Assembly (NCBI RefSeq): GCF_022559625.1
Contig: NZ_CP042288.1
Coordinates: 582,409 to 646,408, forward strand
Length of the DNA stretch: 64,000 nt
Source: Aquisalinus flavus
GTDB taxonomy: Bacteria > Pseudomonadota > Alphaproteobacteria > Caulobacterales > Parvularculaceae
Reading direction: 5' to 3'
The notes under the pieces are model-generated. The model did no database searches. It was not told the DNA's origin and saw only the letters and a list, made by a program, of their open reading frames with translations. Shown here one piece after another: positions 9,117 to 16,632 of this stretch. How positions within the stretch are numbered: the stretch's first letter is position 1; each line of letters starts with the position of its first letter. Made by a program: the position numbers and the translations under genes.

Positions 9117-10431
9117 GCGCAAGCCCGCGAAGGCACCAAAGCCGGTCGCGGCGGAGGCGGAGATCGTCGCCATCGGCCTGCAGGGCGATGGCACAGCGAT
9201 TGTGGCTGACAAGACCGTGCATGTGCCCTTCGCGGCGCCGGGCGATGTCGCGCAGCTGACGGTCACCGGCACCAGGGCGCAGCTGACCGGGCTGGTGAAG
9301 GAAAGCGCCGTGCGCAAGGCGCCGGTCTGCCGCCATTTCGGGCATGCGCGGGAGGATGGCCCCAATGACCAGAAAATGGGCGATGAATGCGGTGGCTGCG
9401 CCCTGCAGCATCTCGATACGGATTATTACAATGCGTGGAAACAGGGGCTGATCCGCCAGGCATTGTCGCGCGAAGGGCTGTCCCATGTAGAGGTGCTGCC
9501 GCTGTTGTCGTCCTCGCCGAGGATGCGCCGCCGCGCGGGGTATTCGGTACGCTGGATCGGCGGCAAGGCGCAGATCGGCTTCCTCGCCAAGGGCTCGCAC
9601 CGGCTGGTGCCGATGGAAGAATGCCATGTGCTCGACCCGGAATTGTTCGCCCTGCGCGGCGATGTCGCCCGGCTGTGCGAGCCGCTGTTCCGCCTCAACC
9701 CGACGGCGTGGTTCACCTGTTTCGTCACGCTCACCGACACTGGCGCCGATGTCGATCTCGGCGGCGATGTCGCCGAGGAGGACCTGGACCTGGCCGCGCG
9801 CGAGGCGCTGACGGAACTCGCCCGCGCCATGAAGCTGTCGCGGCTGACCCTGAACCGTGTACCGCTCTATGTGCCGGGGCCGGTGACGGTGACCTTTGCC
9901 GGCAGCCCTGTGCCGCTGCCGCCCAAGGGCTTCCTGCAGGCAACGAAGGATGGCGAGGAAACGCTGCAGCGCGTCGTGCTCGATGGCATTGGTGAGGCTG
10001 GTCATGTCGCCGACCTGTTCTCGGGCTCCGGCACCTTCACCTTTGCCATGGCGAAGCGGGCTAATGTCCACGCCGTTGAATCCGTGCCCGAAGCGATTGC
10101 CGCGATCAATACCGGGCGCAACCAGCCGGGGCTGCGGCCGATCACGACACAGGTGCGCGACCTGTTCCGCCAGCCGCTGATGCCGGACGAGCTGAAATCC
10201 TTCGAGGCGGTGGTGTTCGACCCCCCGCGCGCCGGGGCCGAGGCGCAGGCCGAGCAACTGGCGGCCAGCGCCGTGCCGGTCGTCGTCGGCGTCTCCTGCA
10301 GCCCGAAGACCTTCGCCCGCGACGCGGCCATCCTGACGGCGGGCGGCTATCGGCTCGAGGCGGTCCAGCCCGTCGACCAGTTCATCTGGTCGCCCCATAT
10401 CGAGGTCGCGGCGGTGTTCAGGCGGCGGTAA
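9094..10431 (+). CDS. Class I SAM-dependent RNA (uracil-5-)methyltransferase, RlmC/RlmD/TrmA family
   Basis: A 445-residue enzyme. A TRAM-like barrel occupies about residues 20-75. The iron-sulfur cluster cysteines are likely C79, C99, C102 (in ECGGC) and C177; the spacing between the first two is longer than usual. The methyltransferase domain has DLFSGSGTFTFAMA (from about 307), FDPPRAG (375-381) and the catalytic cysteine C402 in GVSCSPKTF. It methylates C5 of a uridine in 23S rRNA or tRNA; which one cannot be decided from sequence alone. Translation appears to start at GTG 9094 inside the end of tlyA, so the two are coupled. Confidence 0.9.
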   Translation: MVPGRRHKRKPAKAPKPVAAEAEIVAIGLQGDGTAIVADKTVHVPFAAPGDVAQLTVTGTRAQLTGLVKESAVRKAPVCRHFGHAREDGPNDQKMGDECGGCALQHLDTDYYNAWKQGLIRQALSREGLSHVEVLPLLSSSPRMRRRAGYSVRWIGGKAQIGFLAKGSHRLVPMEECHVLDPELFALRGDVARLCEPLFRLNPTAWFTCFVTLTDTGADVDLGGDVAEEDLDLAAREALTELARAMKLSRLTLNRVPLYVPGPVTVTFAGSPVPLPPKGFLQATKDGEETLQRVVLDGIGEAGHVADLFSGSGTFTFAMAKRANVHAVESVPEAIAAINTGRNQPGLRPITTQVRDLFRQPLMPDELKSFEAVVFDPPRAGAEAQAEQLAASAVPVVVGVSCSPKTFARDAAILTAGGYRLEAVQPVDQFIWSPHIEVAAVFRRR

Positions 10432-10439
10432 ATATCGTC

Positions 10440-10468
10440 TTGACGCAATATACTTTTGTCGCTATATT
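10440..10468 (+). promoter_or_regulatory. Sigma-70-type promoter of the toxin-antitoxin operon
   Basis: TTGACG (10440-10445) and TATATT (10463-10468) are separated by exactly 17 bases, close to the housekeeping consensus and in an AT-rich stretch unlike the flanking coding DNA. It lies 81 bases before the toxin start codon and 8 bases after the methyltransferase stop. Confidence 0.6.
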
Positions 10469-10515
10469 TTTCGAAAAGTCGGGCATGCCTATGATTGGGT
10501 GCTATGATGGCCAGC

Positions 10516-10546
10516 CCTCAAATTCAGCTGGTTTTTGAGGATTTGA
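10516..10546 (+). promoter_or_regulatory. Candidate operator for the XRE antitoxin
   Basis: Two nested dyads lie between the promoter and the toxin start: CCTCA (10516-10520) with TGAGG (10536-10540), and TCAAAT (10518-10523) with ATTTGA (10541-10546). HigA-type antitoxins usually repress their own operon by binding such palindromes. The arms are short, so this is suggestive only. Confidence 0.3.
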
Positions 10547-10549
10547 ATC

Positions 10550-10900
10550 ATGGTCTGGCAAGTTCTTATTCATCCGGAATTTGTCGAGGAAGTTGATGAA
10601 TGGTCTTTGAAGGTCAAAGAGGAGCTTTCCGCTAAAATCAGGCTTCTCCAGCAATATGGTCCGCAGACGCCAAGACCGCACGTGGATACTCTTTCGGGAT
10701 CGAAATTCCCAAATATGAAAGAGTTACGGTTCGAGGCCGAGAAAGGCGTTTGGCGTGTGGCATTCGCGTTCGATCCGGAACGAAATGCGATTTTGCTGAT
10801 TGGTGCCGATAAACGGGGTCAAAATCAGAAACGTTTCTACAAAGATCTTATCAAGGCAGCGGATGACCGTCTGGCCAAGCATGTGAGTAAGCTGAAATGA
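10550..10900 (+). CDS. HigB/RelE-superfamily toxin (phage Gp49-like, DUF891)
   Basis: A 116-residue protein matching the Gp49-like toxin family: WQVLIHPEF at the start, then KIRLLQQYGPQTPRPHVDTL, MKELRF and WRVAFAFDPERNAILLIGADK. The last part is the beta-sheet core that in RelE and HigB relatives carries the mRNA-cleaving active site on the ribosome. It is basic and helical at the C terminus (KAADDRLAKHV). The gene order, toxin first and antitoxin second with a 4-base overlap, is the HigBA arrangement. Codon use and base composition are more AT-rich than in neighbouring genes, which suggests recent acquisition. The family is well supported; activity is not shown. Confidence 0.85.
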   Translation: MVWQVLIHPEFVEEVDEWSLKVKEELSAKIRLLQQYGPQTPRPHVDTLSGSKFPNMKELRFEAEKGVWRVAFAFDPERNAILLIGADKRGQNQKRFYKDLIKAADDRLAKHVSKLK

Positions 10901-11226
10901 AAAAGCCCGTCAACGCAGATGATTTTATCAAATCTTTGCCCCGCGCCTCTCAAAAACGCATCGAGGCGCGGGCGCAGGAACTCATAGCTGAAGTCGAAGG
11001 GCTTCAGGCGCTGCGCAAGATGCGCCGGGTTACGCAAGTGGAACTGGCCGAGCGGCTTCAGACAAAGCAGGGCCATGTTTCCGAGATGGAGCGGCGCAAC
11101 GATCCGCATATCTCCACGATCCTTGAATATATCCGGGCATTGGGGGGCAAGCCGTTTTTCGGGGTCTATTTCGATGACGACAGTCCCGTTCTGTTAGAGG
11201 CCTACACCGATCCCGACCTGAATTAA
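10897..11226 (+). CDS. XRE-family antitoxin (HigA-like)
   Basis: A 109-residue protein with a helix-turn-helix of the XRE type at about residues 45-95: TQVELAERLQTKQGHVSEMERR followed by HISTILEYIRALGG. The N-terminal 40 residues are helical and probably contact the toxin. Its start codon overlaps the toxin stop (ATGA), so the two proteins are co-produced. It probably neutralises the toxin and represses the promoter at 10440. The stop codon overlaps the stop of the convergent DNA ligase gene: both use the shared bases 11223-11226. Confidence 0.88.
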   Translation: MKKPVNADDFIKSLPRASQKRIEARAQELIAEVEGLQALRKMRRVTQVELAERLQTKQGHVSEMERRNDPHISTILEYIRALGGKPFFGVYFDDDSPVLLEAYTDPDLN

Positions 11227-12830
11227 TCCGGGATCATCGCTTCGAGCGTTTCCAGCCGGTCGGCGTCGGCGGCGGGTTTGTCCCAGCGCAGGCGGCTGAT
11301 GCGGGGGAAGCGCATGGAGACGCCGGATTTGTGGCGCTTGGAGCGGGCGAGGCCCTCGAAGGCAATCTCCAGCACCAGCCCTTCCTCCTTGCTCGCCCTG
11401 ACCGAACGGACCGGGCCGAAGCGGTCGATCGTGTTGTTGCGGACATAGCGGTCTATTCTTTTCAGCTCCTCATCGGTGAAGCCGTGATAGGCCTTGCCGA
11501 CCGGCACCAGCTCGTCGGTGCCGTTTTCGTCCTGCCGCCAGCAGCCGAAGGTGTAGTCGGAATAGTAGGACGAGCGCTTGCCGTGGCCGCGCTGGGCATA
11601 CATCAGGACGGCGTCGATGAGGAAGGGCTGGCGCTTCCATTTCCACCACTCGCCCCTGGGCCTGCCGGGGACGTAGACGGAGGATCGTTTCTTCAGCATC
11701 AGCCCTTCGATGGCGTCGAGGGGCGGATTGGCGCGCAGCTCGGCCAGATGCTCCCAGCTCTTTACACTGACAGTGGGCGAGAGATCGAACCGGGCGGGCT
11801 TTTCGGTGTCGATGAAGCGCTCCAAGAGGGCGCGGCGCTCCTCGAAGGGCAGGCCACGCAAATCTTGCCCGTCATGCCAGAGCAGGTCATAGGCGCGGAT
11901 GAAGGCGGGATAGTCCGCCAGCATGGCTTTCGTCACCGTCTTGCGGTTCAGGCGCTGCTGCAGGTCGTTGAAGGGCCGCACGGCGAAGGGCGGCTCGGCC
12001 GGGTCATAGACCAGCAATTCGCCGTCGATGGCGGCGTCGAACTCCATGCTCTCTACAAGATCGGGGAAGGCGTTGGAGATGTCGTCGCCGGTGCGAGAAT
12101 AAAGCCGGGTCTGGCCGCCTTCGGCGACGGCCTGAACGCGGATGCCATCCCATTTCCATTCAAAGGCGTTCTCCGACAGGTCGATGCGCGGCTTGTCGGC
12201 CTCCTCGATGGCATGGGCGAGCATGACCGGGCGGAAGGGGGCCTTCATCGCGTTTTCCGGCTTGTCCGCCTTGCCCTCGAGCCACTGGAAAAGCGCCGTA
12301 TAGGGCGGGGCGAGGCCGTGCCATAATTCCTCAATGTCCTGGATCGGCTTGCCACCGAAATTGGCCAGCGCCTGCTTGACGAGGCGGGCGCCGACGCCGA
12401 TGCGCAGGCCGCCGGTGATCAGCTTGATCAGCGCCCAGCGGGCGGTCGGGTCGAGGGCATCGAGCCAGGTCGCGACGGTGCCGCGCGCCTCCGTCCGGCT
12501 CATGGCATTGAGGGTCTCGACCACTTCGGTCAGGCTGACCTGATAGTTGGCGCCGCGCTTGCCTGGCCAGATCAGGGAGATGGTCTCGCCCAGATCGCCG
12601 ACATAGTCATAGGAGAGCGCGAAAAGCTCCGCATCCACCCGTTCCGCCGTCATCTCGCGCAGCATGGCCGGCTTGACCGAGCGGATGTCGAGATCGCGGG
12701 TGATGGCGGCGACCGCCCAGCCGCGCTCCGGGTCCGGCACGGCGCGGAAATAATCCTCCATCAGGCGCAGCTTGCCATTGCGCGACGGCGTCAGGATCAG
12801 GCGGTCGAGAAGGTCGGCAAAGCGCTGCAT
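11223..12830 (-). CDS. ATP-dependent DNA ligase of the ligase-exonuclease repair locus
   Basis: A 535-residue ligase. The N-terminal helical DNA-binding domain (about residues 1-200) is followed by the nucleotidyltransferase domain with the adenylated lysine in EWKWDGIR (K226), RLYSRTGDDISNAFPDL and EGLMLKKRSSVYVPGR with the later lysines, then an OB domain near the C terminus. The length and the long N-terminal domain match the bacterial ligase usually encoded with an exonuclease, a DEXH helicase and a phosphoesterase, rather than LigD of non-homologous end joining. Here only the exonuclease is next to it. NAD-dependent LigA would do replication joining, so this enzyme is probably for repair. 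Confidence 0.9.
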   Translation of the reverse strand: MQRFADLLDRLILTPSRNGKLRLMEDYFRAVPDPERGWAVAAITRDLDIRSVKPAMLREMTAERVDAELFALSYDYVGDLGETISLIWPGKRGANYQVSLTEVVETLNAMSRTEARGTVATWLDALDPTARWALIKLITGGLRIGVGARLVKQALANFGGKPIQDIEELWHGLAPPYTALFQWLEGKADKPENAMKAPFRPVMLAHAIEEADKPRIDLSENAFEWKWDGIRVQAVAEGGQTRLYSRTGDDISNAFPDLVESMEFDAAIDGELLVYDPAEPPFAVRPFNDLQQRLNRKTVTKAMLADYPAFIRAYDLLWHDGQDLRGLPFEERRALLERFIDTEKPARFDLSPTVSVKSWEHLAELRANPPLDAIEGLMLKKRSSVYVPGRPRGEWWKWKRQPFLIDAVLMYAQRGHGKRSSYYSDYTFGCWRQDENGTDELVPVGKAYHGFTDEELKRIDRYVRNNTIDRFGPVRSVRASKEEGLVLEIAFEGLARSKRHKSGVSMRFPRISRLRWDKPAADADRLETLEAMIPD

Positions 12831-12844
12831 ATCGGTATCTTCAA

Positions 12845-12887
12845 CCCTCGTCCTTCGTGGCCGCTTCGCGGCACCTCAGGATGAGGG
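12845..12887. repeat. REP-like palindromic repeat, unit 1
   Basis: A stem of CCCTCGTCCT (12845-12854) with AGGATGAGGG (12878-12887), one G-T pair, and an inner GCCGC/GCGGC stem. It belongs to the CCTC-TCCTTCG...AGGATGAGG palindromes that are very common between alphaproteobacterial genes. It lies between the ligase and exonuclease genes. Confidence 0.7.
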
Positions 12888-12900
12888 TTTTCTTGGTGAG

Positions 12901-12945
12901 CCTCACCCTGGGGTGCCCGGCAAAGCCGGGCCACGACGGGCGAGG
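12901..12945. repeat. REP-like palindromic repeat, unit 2 (degenerate, opposite orientation)
   Basis: CCTCACCC (12901-12908) pairs imperfectly with GGGCGAGG (12938-12945), around a strong inner stem GCCCGGC/GCCGGGC (12914-12930). Together with unit 1 it makes a two-unit element of BIME type in a gap of about 140 bases. The rest of the gap shows nothing else I can support. Confidence 0.6.
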
Positions 12946-12971
12946 CGGTGAGAAAGACGCCACCATGTGCA

Positions 12972-14009
12972 TTACTCGTTCTCGTCCTCATAGCCGACGA
13001 GGGAGAGGGGCCGGGCCTTCAGACCCTTCAGGCTGGCCCAGCGCACCAGCGCCTCCTCCCGGCCATGGGTGACCCAAAGCTCTTCAGGGTTCACCTCGGT
13101 GATCGTGTCGGTCAGCTCGGTCCAGTCGGCATGGTCGGAGATGATCAGCGGCAGCTCGACGCCGCGCTGCCTGGCGCGCTGGCGCACGCGCATCCAGCCG
13201 GAGGCGAAGGCGGGCAGGGGGTCCGGGAAGCGCCGCGCCCATTTGTCCTGTATGGCCGAGGGCGGGGCGATGATGACCTGACCGGCGAAGTCCTGCTTTC
13301 CCCCTTTTTTTCCATCAGGGCCATCCTTTGCGTCGATGGTCGCCGGGCGCAATTCGCCGAGATCGACGCCATGCTCCTCATACAGATCGCACAAGCGTTG
13401 CAGGGCGCCATGGATGTAGATCGGCTGGTCATAGCCCATCAGCCGCAACAGGGTGATGATCCGCTGCGCCTTGCCGAGCGCATAGGCGCCGACGAGATGG
13501 GCGCGGTCGGGGTTGTGCTGCACGCTGCCCAACAGCTTGGCGATCTCGCCGCGGGTGTCGGGATGGACGAAGACCGGCAGGCCGAAGGTCGCCTCGGAGA
13601 TGAAGACATGGCAGGGTATCGGCTCGAAGGGCGGGCAGGTCGGGTCCTCGCGGCGCTTGTAGTCGCCGGTGCAGACAATGGTCATGCCCTTCCATGTCGT
13701 GATCGCCTGGGCCGAGCCGAGCACATGGCCGGCGGGGGCGAAGCTGACCTCGACGCCATTGATGGTGGTGGTCTCACCATAGCCGAGGGACTGGCGCCGC
13801 GCGGTGAATTCCTCGCCATAGCGCACGGCCATAATCGCCAGCGTTTCCGGCGTCGCCAGCACGGTGCCGTGGCCGGCGCGGGCATGGTCGGCATGGCCAT
13901 GGGTGATCACCGCCCGGTCGACCGGGCGCACCGGGTCGATATAAAAATCCCCGGGCGGGCAATAAAGCCCGGCCGGGGAGGGACAGAGAAGCTGGTCGGG
14001 CCGGATCAT
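12972..14009 (-). CDS. Ligase-associated DNA exonuclease (metallo-beta-lactamase/beta-CASP type)
   Basis: A 345-residue protein with the metallo-beta-lactamase signature THGHADH (H37, H39, D41, H42), a second histidine in PAGHVLGS near 105, CTGDYKRR near 130 and C-terminal motifs LIISDHADW and VTHGREEALV of the beta-CASP part. This is the exonuclease normally found beside the ATP-dependent ligase just downstream (142 bases away), and the two are thought to process and rejoin DNA ends. The usual third and fourth members, a helicase and a phosphoesterase, are not adjacent. The start at 14009 gives the family N terminus, with RPDQLLCPSPAGLYCPPGDF. Confidence 0.88.
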   Translation of the reverse strand: MIRPDQLLCPSPAGLYCPPGDFYIDPVRPVDRAVITHGHADHARAGHGTVLATPETLAIMAVRYGEEFTARRQSLGYGETTTINGVEVSFAPAGHVLGSAQAITTWKGMTIVCTGDYKRREDPTCPPFEPIPCHVFISEATFGLPVFVHPDTRGEIAKLLGSVQHNPDRAHLVGAYALGKAQRIITLLRLMGYDQPIYIHGALQRLCDLYEEHGVDLGELRPATIDAKDGPDGKKGGKQDFAGQVIIAPPSAIQDKWARRFPDPLPAFASGWMRVRQRARQRGVELPLIISDHADWTELTDTITEVNPEELWVTHGREEALVRWASLKGLKARPLSLVGYEDENE

Positions 14010-14050
14010 CCGCTAGAAGATAGGGCCGGGCCGTGTCAGCGCCAACTCGG

Positions 14051-14566
14051 TCAGGCTTGCTCTTTCGGCTTGAAGTCCAGCGCGACGCCATTGTTGCAAT
14101 AGCGCAGGCCGGTCGGGGCCGGGCCGTCATTGAAGACATGGCCCTGATGGCCGCCGCAACGGGCGCAGTGATATTCCGTACGCTTCATGAAGAAGGTGTT
14201 GTCTTCCTTGGTGCCGACGGCGTTGGGCAGGGTGTCATAGAAGGACGGCCAGCCGGTGCCGGATTCATATTTGGTCTTGGACGAGAACAGCGGCCAGCCG
14301 CAACCGGCGCAGACGAAGGTGCCGTCGCGTTTTTCCTTGTTCAGCGGCGAGGTGCCGGCGCGCTCGGTGCCTTCCTTGCGCAGGACGTAATATTCCTCAT
14401 CGGTCAGGCGCTCTTTCCATTCGGTCTCGGAAAGTTGCCATTTGTCGTAATCGGTGATTTCGCCGCGGGGCGGCTCGGTCGATTTGTCCTGCGCCCTCGC
14501 GCCGCCAAGGGCTGCCGTCGCACCTGCAATACCGCCAAGAAATCCGCGTCTGCTCATAGTATCCAT
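14051..14566 (-). CDS. msrB: Peptide-methionine (R)-S-oxide reductase, Tat-exported
   Basis: A 171-residue protein. Residues 1-26 form a twin-arginine signal (SRRGFLGG then an alanine-rich stretch ending ARA). The MsrB domain follows, with zinc ligands in CAGC (C86, C89) and CARC (C134, C137), ESGTGWPSF in the substrate pocket and the catalytic cysteine C157 in RYCNNG. It reduces the R form of methionine sulfoxide in proteins; export through Tat puts it in the periplasm, where it would repair oxidised envelope proteins. The TatABC translocase is encoded later in the same window. The gene runs toward the exonuclease with a 41-base gap. Confidence 0.93.
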   Translation of the reverse strand: MDTMSRRGFLGGIAGATAALGGARAQDKSTEPPRGEITDYDKWQLSETEWKERLTDEEYYVLRKEGTERAGTSPLNKEKRDGTFVCAGCGWPLFSSKTKYESGTGWPSFYDTLPNAVGTKEDNTFFMKRTEYHCARCGGHQGHVFNDGPAPTGLRYCNNGVALDFKPKEQA

Positions 14567-14662
14567 TTATCCTCCGGGAATTGCTTTCACTTTATATACG
14601 AGGCATACGCGCGATATGCACCGGGCGTTCCACCGCTCTCACCGGAGTGTGACAGGGCGTGA

Positions 14663-15616
14663 CTAGAATAATCCCGCCAGCAGGGCGCCGAGCATGATCA
14701 GTCCGGCATCGCGGTTGGATTTGAACAGTTTCAGGCAGGTGGCGGGGTCGTCGGTCTTGAGCCGCCAGATCTGCCAGCTGAAATGGGCCATGGGTGCGAC
14801 CAGCAGCAGGAAGAACCAGAAATTCATCCCCGCGAGCCGCCCGGCGATGGCGGCCAGGATCACGGTGGCGGTGTAGAAGCGGACAAGCCAGGCCTGGGTG
14901 CGCTCGCCGAGCCGCAGCGCGGTGGATTTGACCCCGATCAGCGCGTCATCCTCCTTGTCCTGATGGGCGTAGATCGTGTCATAGCCTAGCGTCCAGAAGA
15001 TGCCCGCCCCCCACAGGAGGAAGGCCGGCCAGCCGAGCGTGCCGGTCACCGCGGCATAGCCGACGAGGACGCCCCAGTTGAAGGTCAGCCCCAGCCATGC
15101 CTGGGGCCACCAGGTGATCCGCTTCATGAACGGATAGGCGGCGACGAGGCCGAGGGCGGCAAGGCCGGTGAGGATGGCGGTGAGGTTGAACTGGATCAGG
15201 ACCAGAAGTCCGATCAGGCTGAGGGCCACCAGCAGCGCCCACGCGCCCGTCAGCGAGACGCGGCCCGAGGCAAGGGGGCGGTTGGCGGTACGGGCGACTT
15301 TCGCGTCGATGTCGCGGTCAACGATATCATTATAGATGCAGCCCGCCGCACGCATGACGAAGGCACCGACCGCCATCAGCATGGTAAAGAACAGCAGGCT
15401 GGCAAGATCGCTGTAGCGGGGCAGCGGCGTCGCGGCGCCGAGCGCAAGGCCCCACCAGCAGGGCAGCAGCAACAGCCATGTGCCGATCGGCCTGTCGGCC
15501 CGCATCAGCCGCAGCCAGGGGCGGAGCGCAGGCGGCATGTAGTCGACGAAGCTTTCGTGCTCGGCGTCCGGCGTTGAGTCCTTTGGAGGTTGCTGGGGGG
15601 TGTCGTCGCTGCTCAT
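14663..15616 (-). CDS. ubiA: 4-hydroxybenzoate polyprenyltransferase
   Basis: A 317-residue membrane protein with about eight hydrophobic segments. The two aspartate-rich motifs of the UbiA superfamily are present: NDIVDRDID (N96 to D104) and YDTIYAHQDKEDD near residue 220, which bind the magnesium-pyrophosphate of the prenyl donor. It attaches the polyprenyl tail to 4-hydroxybenzoate in ubiquinone synthesis. A ~30-residue polar N-terminal extension precedes the first membrane segment. It is divergent from rsmE with a 102-base shared upstream region, an order often seen in alphaproteobacteria. Confidence 0.94.
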   Translation of the reverse strand: MSSDDTPQQPPKDSTPDAEHESFVDYMPPALRPWLRLMRADRPIGTWLLLLPCWWGLALGAATPLPRYSDLASLLFFTMLMAVGAFVMRAAGCIYNDIVDRDIDAKVARTANRPLASGRVSLTGAWALLVALSLIGLLVLIQFNLTAILTGLAALGLVAAYPFMKRITWWPQAWLGLTFNWGVLVGYAAVTGTLGWPAFLLWGAGIFWTLGYDTIYAHQDKEDDALIGVKSTALRLGERTQAWLVRFYTATVILAAIAGRLAGMNFWFFLLLVAPMAHFSWQIWRLKTDDPATCLKLFKSNRDAGLIMLGALLAGLF

Positions 15617-15718
15617 CGCCCGATGGTGTCGGCTGACCGCGTGGCTTAGTCAAGCCGAAGGGTGTTTGCTGTTGGCGCTGGACATCCGGTATGAGAAGGC
15701 CTGACTGAAGGATGAACC

Positions 15719-16531
15719 ATGGCAACGACACCGAGACTTTTCGTGCAGGACGACCTGACCGATGCGGGCACAGTGACCCTGCCGGCTGACCAGTCGCATT
15801 ATCTCGTCACCGTCTTGCGCAAGGAGGCGGGCGCGCCGCTCCTGGTGTTCAACGGGCGCGATGGCGAATGGGCCGCCGAGATCGCGACGGCGCACAAGAA
15901 GCACTGCGTCATTTCGCTTGTGGAGCGCACGCGGGAGCAGGCGGCCTCGCCGGACCTCGCCCTGCTGTTCGCGCCGGTGAAGAAGGCGCCGATTGACCAG
16001 ATCGCCCAGAAGGCGACGGAGCTCGGCTGTTCCATCCTGCAGCCGGTGATGACGGCGCGCACCATCGTCAACCGCGTCAAGGAAGACCGGCTGGCGGCCA
16101 ATACCATCGAGGCGGCGGAACAGTCCGAGCGGCTGGACGTGCCGGAGGTGCGCGCGACGGAAAAGCTGGAAGCTGTCATCGGCAGCTGGCAGGAGACCTA
16201 TCCGGGCCGGCGGCTGATCTTCTGCGACGAGGCGGGCGACGAGGATGGCGAGCGCTGGGGCGGGGCCGGGGGCCGCGCCAGGCCAATGCTGGAGGCGCTC
16301 GCCGCCTTTCGCGACACGCCGCTGCCCTCCAGGCAGGTATCATGGGCGATCCTGACCGGGCCCGAAGGCGGCTTCACGCCGGAGGAGCGCGACCTGTTGC
16401 GCCGTCAGGATTTCGTCACGCCGGTCACCCTCGGACCGCGCATCCTGCGTGCCGACACCGCCGCCTTTGCCGCCATCACCCTCTGGCAAGCGGCGCTGGG
16501 CGACCTATCTGAAGGCTTCACCGTCCGGTGA
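15719..16531 (+). CDS. rsmE: 16S rRNA (uracil(1498)-N(3))-methyltransferase
   Basis: A 270-residue protein of the SPOUT class. The N-terminal PUA-like part includes PRLFVQDDL and SHYLVTVLRKEAG; the knotted SAM-binding part has LLFAPVKKAPIDQIAQKATELG, EQSERLDVPEV and the loop GPEGGFTPEE near residue 215, then LGPRILRADTA. It methylates N3 of U1498 in 16S rRNA. Slightly longer than the Escherichia coli enzyme because of an acidic, glycine-rich insert near residues 170-185. The gene is divergent from ubiA and 101 bases upstream of gshA. Confidence 0.94.
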   Translation: MATTPRLFVQDDLTDAGTVTLPADQSHYLVTVLRKEAGAPLLVFNGRDGEWAAEIATAHKKHCVISLVERTREQAASPDLALLFAPVKKAPIDQIAQKATELGCSILQPVMTARTIVNRVKEDRLAANTIEAAEQSERLDVPEVRATEKLEAVIGSWQETYPGRRLIFCDEAGDEDGERWGGAGGRARPMLEALAAFRDTPLPSRQVSWAILTGPEGGFTPEERDLLRRQDFVTPVTLGPRILRADTAAFAAITLWQAALGDLSEGFTVR

Positions 16532-16632
16532 GCCGCCGGGCGAGGGGCCAATCGCGGCTTTGACAAGCCTGCGAGAAAGGTTATGGCTCTCGCCACAGCG
16601 CCCTCGAGTGCCAGCGTGATTGGAAGTGTCTC

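Noticed and set aside
7767..9365. 532-codon reverse frame across tlyA and the serine hydrolase
   Set aside because: Overlaps two well-supported genes on different frames and lacks homology in the translated text.
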